Positions 20,246 to 28,114 of a stretch of DNA of 40,234 nt are shown one piece after another; position 1 is the stretch's first letter, and every line of letters starts with the position of its first letter. The DNA comes from Actinomycetes bacterium (GTDB lineage: Bacteria; Actinomycetota; Acidimicrobiia; Acidimicrobiales; RAAP-2). The notes below the pieces were generated by a model. The model had not been told where the DNA came from. It was given only the letters and a program-made list of their open reading frames with translations, and ran no database searches. Location of the stretch: the NCBI GenBank assembly GCA_021828545.1, contig JAJZEN010000074.1, positions 1-40,234 of the forward strand, in the 5' to 3' direction. The position numbers and the translations under genes were made by a program.

Positions 20246-21169
20246 GTGCGCGACGTCGCTACGGCGCGGTGGTGAAGCGCCGGAGCGCTGACAGTTAAGT
20301 CGCGATATCTCCACGGCGCCGGCGACCGCGCCCGCTACGGTTGTCCCCTCGTCGAGGTGCTGACGGGTGAGGTCGCGACCGGTCCACCACGCCAGGAAAC
20401 CTCCCACTAGGGCATCACCGGCCCCCACGGTGTCGACGACCTCGGTGGGAGCCACCTCGATGGTGAACTCGAAGTCCCGGTGTAGCACCGATACGGGTTC
20501 GGCGCCCCGGGTGACGATGACACAGCGCGCTCCGTCGTGCAGAATCCGCCGTGACCCCTCCGTTTCCGTGAGGTCGGGGAAGAGGTAGGCGAGGTCCTCG
20601 GTCGAGACCTTGACGACGTCGGCGCGCGCGCAGAGCCGGGTCACGCGTGCGCGATAGCCGTTGGGATCTTGTACGGCACTCGGGCGGCAGTTGGGATCGA
20701 GGACGACGAGTGTGTCGCGCGATGCCTTGGTCACCAAGGTCTCACCCAACGACGCCATGGGCTCGACGAGGAGCCCCAGTGTTCCCAGATACAGGGCGCC
20801 GAGTCGAGGGATCTTCGCCACCGCGGCGATCACCGCCGCGGGCTCGAGACAGAACGCCGCGGTGTCTCGAAGATGAAAGTCATAGCGTGGACCGTCGGGA
20901 CCGAGTTGCACCACCGCGAGGGTGGTGGGCTGGGCCAGCGGCTGGGGCAGCGTGATCCGTACCTGGCTATCGTCGAGGGCGCGCCGTACGAGTGATCCAA
21001 AGGCGTCGTTCGAGATCCCCGAGACGAAGTGGGCACTCGCCCCCAGTCGGCCAATGGTGCGTGCTACGTTCAAGGGTCCTCCGCCCACCACGGCCTGCAC
21101 GTTGCCCCCTGGTGAGACCAAAAGATCCACCAAATTTTCGCCCACAACGGCGATCGCGCGTGAGTTCAC
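20222..21169 (-). CDS. PfkB family carbohydrate kinase
   Basis: AVVGENLVDLL, VGGGPLNVARTIGRLGA, DTVGAGDALVGGFLAWW PfkB signature; SD aaagga (minus strand). Confidence 0.92.
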   Translation of the reverse strand: MNSRAIAVVGENLVDLLVSPGGNVQAVVGGGPLNVARTIGRLGASAHFVSGISNDAFGSLVRRALDDSQVRITLPQPLAQPTTLAVVQLGPDGPRYDFHLRDTAAFCLEPAAVIAAVAKIPRLGALYLGTLGLLVEPMASLGETLVTKASRDTLVVLDPNCRPSAVQDPNGYRARVTRLCARADVVKVSTEDLAYLFPDLTETEGSRRILHDGARCVIVTRGAEPVSVLHRDFEFTIEVAPTEVVDTVGAGDALVGGFLAWWTGRDLTRQHLDEGTTVAGAVAGAVEISRLNCQRSGASPPRRSDVAHSAGWDWL

Positions 21170-21255
21170 CGACGTCCGCGTCCTTTCAAAGGGTTCGCAC
21201 GACGACCACGTCGCCGCGACTGGTCGGGGCCCCGCTAGTGTCGCACGGTAGTTTA

Positions 21256-21267
21256 GACAACGTTATC
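21256..21267. promoter_or_regulatory. Candidate LacI-family operator GACAACGTTATC (pfkB/lacI intergenic region)
   Basis: Near-perfect 12-bp palindrome with central AACGTT; same core as the site at 22498. Confidence 0.6.
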
Positions 21268-21322
21268 TCACCACCATTGGGAGTGGCTCACCGGGCGGGG
21301 AGCTCGAGAAAGAAGATGCCGC

Positions 21323-22381
21323 ATGGTCCAAACAGTGCCGAACCGAGGATCGGTCTCGCGCGCGACTATGAAGGATGTCGCGGCGCTGGCCCGCGTCAGC
21401 CTGAAGACGGTGTCACGAGTGATCAACGATGAGCCCACGGTCAACGTCGAGCTGGTCGAGCGGGTGCGCCGCGCCGCGAGCCAGTTGCACTACCAGCCTC
21501 ACCTTGGCGCGAGCGCGTTGCGCCGGCGCGACGGACGCTCCTCGACGATCGCGGTGTTGCTCGAGGATCTATCCAACCCGTTCTCGGCGGTCATCTACCG
21601 AGTGCTCGAGGAGATGTCGATTGCCCGCGGTGTCTCGGTGCTGGGCGGGAGCTTCGACGAGGATCCCCAGCGTGAACGAGAGCTCACTCTTCGTATGTCG
21701 CGCTACCGCGTGGACGGCGTCATCATCGCTCCGGCGAGTCGAGATCATCAGTACTTGCGCCAAGAGCAACTCGCCGGCGTCCCCTTCGTCTTCATCGACC
21801 GCCCCCCCCATCTGCTCGACGCCGACGCGGTCTTGTCGGATTCTCGTGTCGGCACGCGTGATGGGGTGAAACACCTGATGAAACACGGCCATGATCGCAT
21901 CGCCTTTCTCGGAGACCTCACCACGATCTTCACCGCCCAGGAGAGATTCAATGGCTACAGCGACGCTTTGGCCATCGGTGGGCTCACCGTCGACCCGAGG
22001 CTGGTCGTTCGAGACCTACGCACAGTGGAGGCGGCTCAGGCAGCCGCCGGTGCGCTCCTCGATTCATCGAACGCGCCCACGGCATTCTTCGCCGCTCGCA
22101 ATCCCTTGACGGTGGGGACGGTGCGCGCCATTCGCGAGCGAGGATTGCAAAAGGACATCGCCCTCGTGGGATGCGACGACTTCTTGCTGGCCGATCTGCT
22201 CGAGCCCGCTATCACCGTCGTGGCCCAGGACCCGCTGGCCATTGCCCGTGAAGCGGCCACCCTGCTCTTCGCGCGCATAGATGGTGAGAATGGACCATCG
22301 CAGAAGAAGATAATTGAGATGACCTTCATCGCCCGCGGTTCGGGGGAAATTCGACCAGTACCGAGTCCCAGCCTGCGCTAA
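21323..22381 (+). CDS. LacI family transcriptional regulator
   Basis: ATMKDVAALARVSLKTVSRVINDEPTVNVELVERVRRAASQLHYQPHLGASALR HTH; periplasmic-binding-like C-terminal domain. Confidence 0.95.
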   Translation: MVQTVPNRGSVSRATMKDVAALARVSLKTVSRVINDEPTVNVELVERVRRAASQLHYQPHLGASALRRRDGRSSTIAVLLEDLSNPFSAVIYRVLEEMSIARGVSVLGGSFDEDPQRERELTLRMSRYRVDGVIIAPASRDHQYLRQEQLAGVPFVFIDRPPHLLDADAVLSDSRVGTRDGVKHLMKHGHDRIAFLGDLTTIFTAQERFNGYSDALAIGGLTVDPRLVVRDLRTVEAAQAAAGALLDSSNAPTAFFAARNPLTVGTVRAIRERGLQKDIALVGCDDFLLADLLEPAITVVAQDPLAIAREAATLLFARIDGENGPSQKKIIEMTFIARGSGEIRPVPSPSLR

Positions 22382-22466
22382 TCAGGGATTACTCAGTGTG
22401 GTGACCCGTGAGCACAGCTCTCGCTGGCAATGGGCCCGTGAGGTGAAGAAAGTCACGCAATTGACA

Positions 22467-22495
22467 TTGACAGAAATGGGAGTCCTGGCTAGTGT
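22467..22495 (+). promoter_or_regulatory. Promoter: TTGACA (22467-22472) / 17 nt / TAGTGT (22490-22495)
   Basis: Consensus -35 with optimal spacing to a TANNNT -10; operator lies directly downstream. Confidence 0.6.
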
Positions 22496-22497
22496 GA

Positions 22498-22509
22498 GAC
22501 AACGTTGTC
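22498..22509. promoter_or_regulatory. Candidate LacI-family operator GACAACGTTGTC
   Basis: Perfect 12-bp palindrome just downstream of the -10 box and upstream of the ABC binding-protein gene. Confidence 0.7.
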
Positions 22510-22560
22510 CAGTACTCCGTGAGACGGTCTCATGGTTCGGGCAAGGGGGGAAGCAAAATA

Positions 22561-23577
22561 ATGAAGTCACGTTCAATGCGACTCGTCCAGGGTGCGGCAG
22601 TTGCCTCAACTTTGGCCGCGTCAGTTTTCACGTTCGTTGGGGGCACCGCTGGGGTGGCCAACGCGGCGGCGAAGAAATACACGGTGGACTATGTCGTGGG
22701 AGCGGCGTCGGACCCGTTCTTCATTTCCATGAGGGTCGGCGCCACCGCCGAGGCCAACAAACTGGGCATCAAGTTGGTGTGGCAGGGCAACCCCAGTGTT
22801 TACTCGTCGGCCACGCAAATTCCCATCGTTCAGAATCTGCTCGCCACGGCGCCGAACGCGCTCGTTCTGGCCCCCACCGACACCAAGGCGCTCCAGCCTC
22901 TGGTGGCGCAGTACGTGTCGAAGAAAATTCCGGTCTTTAACGTCGACTCGGGCGACGCGAACCAGAGCAACATCACGGCCTGGGTGACGGGCAACAATAT
23001 CCAGGGTGGCAAGGCCGCGGCCGACGCACTGGCTGCGGCCATTGGTTACGCCAAGCACTGCACGTCGTCGTCGAAGTGCGTGGTCGCCATCGGCGTGAGC
23101 TCCATCACCACGTCGACCGACGCGGCTCGTTTGCAGGGATTCGCTGCCGAGGTCAAGGCCAAGTACCCCAATATTAAGGCGCTCAACCCGATCGTCTCGA
23201 ACTCCCAGCCGGCCGTGGCGACGTCGGGCTTCAAGCAGGACTTGTCGGCCAACAAGGTCGCGGGAATTTTCGCGATCGATGGTACGGACCTCGAGGGCGC
23301 CTCTCAGGCGATTCTCACCGCGGGTTCGGCGGGCAAGAACATCAAGGTGGTGGGTTACGACGCGTACGCCACGACCATCAAGAGCATGCAGGCGGGCAAG
23401 ATCTCGGCGATCATTTCCCAGCAGCCCGCCCTCGAGGGTAAGGACATCATCGATGCGGTGTACGCAAAGTTGACGGGTAAGGGAAAGATCGCTCACCTGA
23501 CGACGCTCGCCAACGTCGTCTTGACACCGGCGAACTGCGCCATGCTGTGCGCTAAGTACGTGTACAAGGCGGCTTAG
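22561..23577 (+). CDS. Sugar ABC transporter substrate-binding protein (type 1 periplasmic-binding fold), system 1
   Basis: Sec signal peptide (MKSRSMRLVQGAAVASTLAASVFTF...GVANA), YVVGAASDPFFISMRVGATAEANKLGI, GIFAIDGTDLEGASQAI; SD aaggggggaag. Confidence 0.9.
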   Translation: MKSRSMRLVQGAAVASTLAASVFTFVGGTAGVANAAAKKYTVDYVVGAASDPFFISMRVGATAEANKLGIKLVWQGNPSVYSSATQIPIVQNLLATAPNALVLAPTDTKALQPLVAQYVSKKIPVFNVDSGDANQSNITAWVTGNNIQGGKAAADALAAAIGYAKHCTSSSKCVVAIGVSSITTSTDAARLQGFAAEVKAKYPNIKALNPIVSNSQPAVATSGFKQDLSANKVAGIFAIDGTDLEGASQAILTAGSAGKNIKVVGYDAYATTIKSMQAGKISAIISQQPALEGKDIIDAVYAKLTGKGKIAHLTTLANVVLTPANCAMLCAKYVYKAA

Positions 23578-23590
23578 TCCCCGCACGATT

Positions 23591-23630
23591 CGGACCCCTG
23601 GGCGAACCCGAGTGTTCGCCCAGGGGTCCG
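23591..23630 (+). repeat. Perfect inverted repeat / stem-loop, 17-bp arms, 6-nt loop
   Basis: CGGACCCCTGGGCGAAC-CCGAGT-GTTCGCCCAGGGGTCCG; no T-tract follows; lies between binding-protein and permease genes. Confidence 0.95.
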
Positions 23631-23693
23631 TCGGTGCTGTGCAGTACTTTCAATATGTGTTCATCGGTTCCGATGTCGTCCTAAGGAAGTCCC

Positions 23694-24722
23694 GTGTCAA
23701 TTGTCGAGACACCGCCCCCCCAGGGCACCGCAGAGAGGCCACCCTCGCTGCTTCGACGCTGCGCCGCTCTCCTCACGAGCCAGCAATCAATTCTGCTCGT
23801 GGTCTTGATCGCGGTGATGTGCTTCTTCGACTTCCACAACAGTCGATTCTTTAGTACGTCGGAGTTCTCTAATCTCATCGTGGACTTCTGCGAAGCTGTC
23901 CTGATCGCCGCCGCCGAGACCTACGTGATCATCTCGGGTGGTATCGATTTGTCAGTTGGTTCGACCGTCGCGGTCTCGGGAGTGGTGGGGGCCTACGTCA
24001 TCCAGTACCTGGAAGGACATCACTTCGGCGAGGTGCCCTCGTTGCTCGTCGGTACCCTGGTCTGCGCGGGAGTGGGGGCGCTGGTGGGCATCATTAATGC
24101 GCTGATGATCACGAGGGCCCGACTCGTCCCCTTCGTCGCCACGCTCGTCACGCTAAGTGCGGGGGAGGGCCTGGCGCTGGTGTTCTCCAAGGGGGGCACC
24201 ATTGGCTACGACCCCGTGGCGGCCGTCTGGAGTGCCACCGGATTTTGGATCTTCACGTGGCTCTCGGTCATCGTGCTGGTGCTGACGGCGATTCTGGGCA
24301 TTGTGCTGCACGTCTCTCGATACGGCCGTTACAACTTCGCCATCGGTTCCAACCCCTTCGCCGCTCGGGCCGCGGGCATCAACGTCAATCGCCACGTGGC
24401 CTCGGTTTATATCCTGTCGGGACTCTTGGCCGGCCTCACCGGGATGATCTTTTACTTCCAGACGAGCGGGGGCGCGCCCCAAAGCGGTATCGGCAACGAG
24501 CTCGAGGCGATTGCCGCGGTGGTCATCGGCGGAGCCAGCCTCGTGGGCGGCGCGGGTCGCTTCACCGGTACGATCATCGGCGTGGCGATCTTGACCGTCG
24601 TCCACGACGGTTTGACCTTCATCAACGTCGCCACGACGTGGAACGAGGTTGTCGTGGCGGCCTTCATCGCCCTGGCCGTCCTTCTTCAATCGCTCAGCGC
24701 CGGATCGAAGAAGTTGCTATGA
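23694..24722 (+). CDS. Sugar ABC transporter permease (RbsC/FrcC-like), system 1
   Basis: GGIDLSVGSTVAVSGVVGAYV, GSNPFAARAAGINVNRH, IAAVVIGGASLVGGAGRFTGTIIGVAI; SD aaggaag before the GTG start. Confidence 0.93.
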   Translation: MSIVETPPPQGTAERPPSLLRRCAALLTSQQSILLVVLIAVMCFFDFHNSRFFSTSEFSNLIVDFCEAVLIAAAETYVIISGGIDLSVGSTVAVSGVVGAYVIQYLEGHHFGEVPSLLVGTLVCAGVGALVGIINALMITRARLVPFVATLVTLSAGEGLALVFSKGGTIGYDPVAAVWSATGFWIFTWLSVIVLVLTAILGIVLHVSRYGRYNFAIGSNPFAARAAGINVNRHVASVYILSGLLAGLTGMIFYFQTSGGAPQSGIGNELEAIAAVVIGGASLVGGAGRFTGTIIGVAILTVVHDGLTFINVATTWNEVVVAAFIALAVLLQSLSAGSKKLL

Positions 24723-25477
24723 GCGTCGAACGCGAACCCATCCTCGAGTTGCGCCACATCAGCAAGTCCTACGGTTCGGTGCGGGCGCTGACCGACGTCA
24801 GCTTCCGCGCATACTCGGGAGAAGTCATTGGCTTGGTCGGTGACAACGGCGCGGGTAAATCCTCATTGATCAAGACCATCTCTGGTGTGCACAATCCTGA
24901 CTCCGGCGAACTCTTCGTCGACGGCGTGGCGCGTCACTGGAAATCACCCCATGATTCGATGCAGGCGGGAATCGAGACGCTCTACCAAGATTCTGGCCTG
25001 GCACCGGATCTGACCATCGGTTCGAACATCTTCTTGGGTCGAGAATTGCTCCGTCGGGGTGTACTGGGGCGACTTGGCTTCCTCGATCAAAAGACCATGG
25101 AACGCCGTGCCCTCGAAGAGCTCGAGAAGGTTGGCATCACGGTCCCCTTGTCCAAGCGCACCGTCTCGCAACTCTCCGGGGGTCAACGCCAGGCGGTGGC
25201 GATCGGGCGTGCCGCCATGTGGGCGAAGCACGTGATCATCCTGGACGAACCCACGAACCACCTGGGCGCGCGACAGTCACTGGAGGTGCTCAAGGTCATC
25301 ACCGCCGCGAAGGAGCAAGGACTCTGTGTGTTGTTCATCTCGCACACACTGCCGCACGTGCTCGAGGTGACCGATCGAATCATCGTGTTGCGACTCGGCG
25401 CGGTGGTGCGCGACGCGCCCACCACCGAGTACACCGTGGAATCGCTCCTGGGGACTATCACGGGATTGAGCGTCTAG
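24719..25477 (+). CDS. Sugar ABC transporter ATP-binding protein, single NBD (FrcA-like), system 1
   Basis: Walker A GDNGAGKSSLIK, signature LSGGQRQAVAIGRA, Walker B VIILDEPT; ATGA overlap with the permease stop. Confidence 0.95.
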   Translation: MSVEREPILELRHISKSYGSVRALTDVSFRAYSGEVIGLVGDNGAGKSSLIKTISGVHNPDSGELFVDGVARHWKSPHDSMQAGIETLYQDSGLAPDLTIGSNIFLGRELLRRGVLGRLGFLDQKTMERRALEELEKVGITVPLSKRTVSQLSGGQRQAVAIGRAAMWAKHVIILDEPTNHLGARQSLEVLKVITAAKEQGLCVLFISHTLPHVLEVTDRIIVLRLGAVVRDAPTTEYTVESLLGTITGLSV

Positions 25478-25861
25478 ACATCGAGGCGCAAGTAGCGCCT
25501 GGACGGTCGCTCGCTGGACGTCGATCGCCGTGTCGTCATTTCACGTCGCGCTCGAACGACGCGCATCTCATTTCGTGCCCAGTGACGTCGAACGCGCGCG
25601 GTGGGAAAAGCGCGGTGCCACCGGGTACTTTGGCGTCGCGAACCCCCTATCGCTTCCACGCATTGACAGAATCTGTGGGTGCTCTCCTGCGGGGGGTCGC
25701 GGTGAATTCTTCGGCGTGAGCGTGAGGCCGTTGCGGAGTCCCGTCAACGACGTTAGGCGTCACCACCTGGGAAAAGCATCGCGACGCGACGCCACCGTTG
25801 GCCGTTCGCGCTCCCCGTTGTCAACACCGGAGAGGGGAGCGGGGGGCGCATTGGTCCCAAA

Positions 25862-25875
25862 TTGAAACGATGCAA
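25862..25875. promoter_or_regulatory. Candidate LacI-type operator-like imperfect palindrome TTGAAACGATGCAA
   Basis: 10 of 14 positions symmetric with central CG; upstream of the second binding-protein gene. Confidence 0.35.
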
Positions 25876-25886
25876 GTGACAATCAG

Positions 25887-25927
25887 GTGAAACAATGCGT
25901 TCACATTGGTTCGTTTGGTGTTATGTT
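25887..25927 (+). promoter_or_regulatory. Candidate promoter TTCACA (25900-25905) / 16 nt / TATGTT (25922-25927), with GTGAA-N8-TTCAC inverted repeat over the -35
   Basis: GTGAA at 25887-25891 and TTCAC at 25900-25904 form perfect 5-bp arms. Confidence 0.4.
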
Positions 25928-26023
25928 CTCCTTGCCGTAACGCGAGAGCGTGACGGTATTTGTTGCAGTGCAAAACCGAGAGACGTCTTCGGGCGTCAAA
26001 AGAGAGTTGGGGAGAAAAAAAAC

Positions 26024-27247
26024 ATGAATTTTAATAAAGCGAAGGGTGCCGCCTCTTTGGTGGTTGCCGGAGCCTTCGTAGCGGCGATGTTGCCGGGCGT
26101 GAGCTCGGCCAGCGGAGCCATTACGGCGAGTGCTCTGAACACGAGCTACAGCACCATGCTGCTGCCCACGATTCAGTCACTGGCGGCGCACGCAAAGGGC
26201 GGCATCGGCGTTATTTTGCCCGACGAGACCTCGTCAACCCGTTACGTCGAGTTCGACGCACCGGCGCTGACCACTGCGTTCTCGGACGCTGGTCTCAAGA
26301 CCAGTCAGTTCAACATCCAGAACGCCCAGGGTTCGGACGCGATCGCCATTGCCGACGCGCAGGCGGACATCACGGCAAAGGACAAGGTGTTGATCATTGA
26401 CACCGAGGACGCCGCGACCGCGAATACGATTCAAAAGGACGCCAACCGGGCCGGCGTGAAGGTCATCGACTACGACCGCCTGCAGTCCAATGGCGCCGTC
26501 TACGTGAGCTTCAACAACGTCACCGTGGGTACTTTGATCGGTAAGGGCATGCTCAGCTGCTTGAGCGCGTGGAAGGTCAAGAACCCTCTGATGTACGTCA
26601 TGGATGGCGCGGCAACTGACCCCAATGCGGGACAGTTCGCGAAGGGCTACAACGCCGTTCTCAACAAGGCCGGCTACGCCGCCGCTGAAGGTGGCAAGGG
26701 TAACGCCAAGACCATCAACGAGAACGCCGGTACGTGGGACCCGCCCACCGCGTTGAAGGACTTCCAGGGTGCGTACGCTGCTAACAGCAAGATCAACGCC
26801 GTGGTGACTCCGAACGACGAGAACGCCGCTCCGATCATTTCGTACCTGCAGGGCCAGGGCCTCAAGCCCAAGACCATTCCCTTCACGGGCCAGGACGCAA
26901 CGCTCGCCGGTTTCCAGAACATCCTCGCGGGCTACCAGTGCGGTACCGTGTACAAGCCCAGTTGGCTCGAGGCGCAGGCGGCGGCGATCGCTGCTCTGTA
27001 CTTGGACGCTGGCAAGGCGATTCCGGGAAGTCTGTTGACGGGCAAGACGCAGTTGACCGGCACCAAGACCATGGTTCCGACGGTGGAGTTGAGCCCGACC
27101 TGGGTGACCACCGCCAACATTCAGTCCACGGTCATCAAGGACGGCGTTATCAACAAGTTCGCCTTGTGCACCGGTGTCCGTCCGACGGTCAAGGGAAGCC
27201 ACCTGCCGACGTACGCGCAGGACTGCAAGACCTACGGCATCAAGTAA
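26024..27247 (+). CDS. Sugar ABC transporter substrate-binding protein (XylF-like), system 2
   Basis: Signal peptide MNFNKAKGAASLVVAGAFVAAMLPGVSSASG; IGVILPDETSSTRYVEFDAPALTTAF; IDTEDAATANTIQKDANRAGVKVIDYDRL; FTGQDATLAGFQNILAGYQCGTVYK; SD ggggag. Confidence 0.9.
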   Translation: MNFNKAKGAASLVVAGAFVAAMLPGVSSASGAITASALNTSYSTMLLPTIQSLAAHAKGGIGVILPDETSSTRYVEFDAPALTTAFSDAGLKTSQFNIQNAQGSDAIAIADAQADITAKDKVLIIDTEDAATANTIQKDANRAGVKVIDYDRLQSNGAVYVSFNNVTVGTLIGKGMLSCLSAWKVKNPLMYVMDGAATDPNAGQFAKGYNAVLNKAGYAAAEGGKGNAKTINENAGTWDPPTALKDFQGAYAANSKINAVVTPNDENAAPIISYLQGQGLKPKTIPFTGQDATLAGFQNILAGYQCGTVYKPSWLEAQAAAIAALYLDAGKAIPGSLLTGKTQLTGTKTMVPTVELSPTWVTTANIQSTVIKDGVINKFALCTGVRPTVKGSHLPTYAQDCKTYGIK

Positions 27248-27256
27248 GCATTAGTA

Positions 27257-28096
27257 GTGATGGACGACACCCCAGAGACCTTTGAGTCAGTTATTGCAGG
27301 ACCCCGGGGCTCTGGGGTGGTACCGTCCGACGGTCCACCGCTGCTGAGCCTGCGCGGCATCACCAAATCTTTTGGTGCCGTGCAGGCTTTGCGGCACGTG
27401 GACCTCGATATTCCAGTCGGTCAGGTCACCGCCTTGGTGGGTGACAATGGGGCCGGTAAGTCAACCCTCATCAAGACCATTTCCGGAATCTGGGCCCCCA
27501 CCAGCGGGACCATTTCCTGGAAGGGTAAGGAAGTTCACGTCCATACGCCGCGTGACGCCTCGGACCTGGGCATCGCCACCGTTTATCAGGACTTGGCCCT
27601 GTGTGACAACCTCGATATTGTCCAGAATATGTACCTGGGTCGCGAGTCGACCAAAGGGGGCATTCTCGACGAGATCGAGATGGAGATTGCGACGCGTAAG
27701 ACCCTGGCTGATCTCGCGGTCACGACAGTCAAGTCGGTGCGTCAACTGGTCGGGTCGCTCTCGGGCGGGCAACGCCAGTCCGTCGCCGTCGCGCGCGCGG
27801 TCATGCGTGAATCAGAGTTAGTGATTTTGGACGAGCCCACGGCCGCACTGGGCGTCTCGCAGACCGCCCAGGTCCTCGAACTCATCAAGACCCTCAAATC
27901 CCATGGTTTGGGCGTCATCGTTATTTCTCACAACCTCAGCGATGTTTTTGAAGTGGCCGATCGCCTCGCCGTAATGTACTTAGGTACATTGGTGAACAAC
28001 GGTCCCATCGAAAACTACGACACGGCAAGCGCCGTTGAACTCATCACTACCGGGTCGTCCAGCCGCGTGCCGGGACCCGGGGCGATGAGCAATTAA
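27257..28096 (+). CDS. Sugar ABC transporter ATP-binding protein, single NBD, system 2
   Basis: Walker A GDNGAGKSTLIK, SLSGGQRQSVAVARA, VILDEPTAALGV. Confidence 0.95.
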   Translation: MMDDTPETFESVIAGPRGSGVVPSDGPPLLSLRGITKSFGAVQALRHVDLDIPVGQVTALVGDNGAGKSTLIKTISGIWAPTSGTISWKGKEVHVHTPRDASDLGIATVYQDLALCDNLDIVQNMYLGRESTKGGILDEIEMEIATRKTLADLAVTTVKSVRQLVGSLSGGQRQSVAVARAVMRESELVILDEPTAALGVSQTAQVLELIKTLKSHGLGVIVISHNLSDVFEVADRLAVMYLGTLVNNGPIENYDTASAVELITTGSSSRVPGPGAMSN

Positions 28097-28114
28097 CTGA
28101 AAGGTCGACGTCAC

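Noticed and set aside
25595-25640. T-box-like core GGTGGCACCGCG on the minus strand
   Set aside because: No specifier or AGTA-type stem I could be recognised and no minus-strand gene lies downstream; GGTGCCACC is nearly self-complementary, so a chance match or simple hairpin is likelier.
25530-25865. 111-aa ORF in the ABC intergenic gap
   Set aside because: No SD, no recognisable motif, atypical composition; not supported as a gene.
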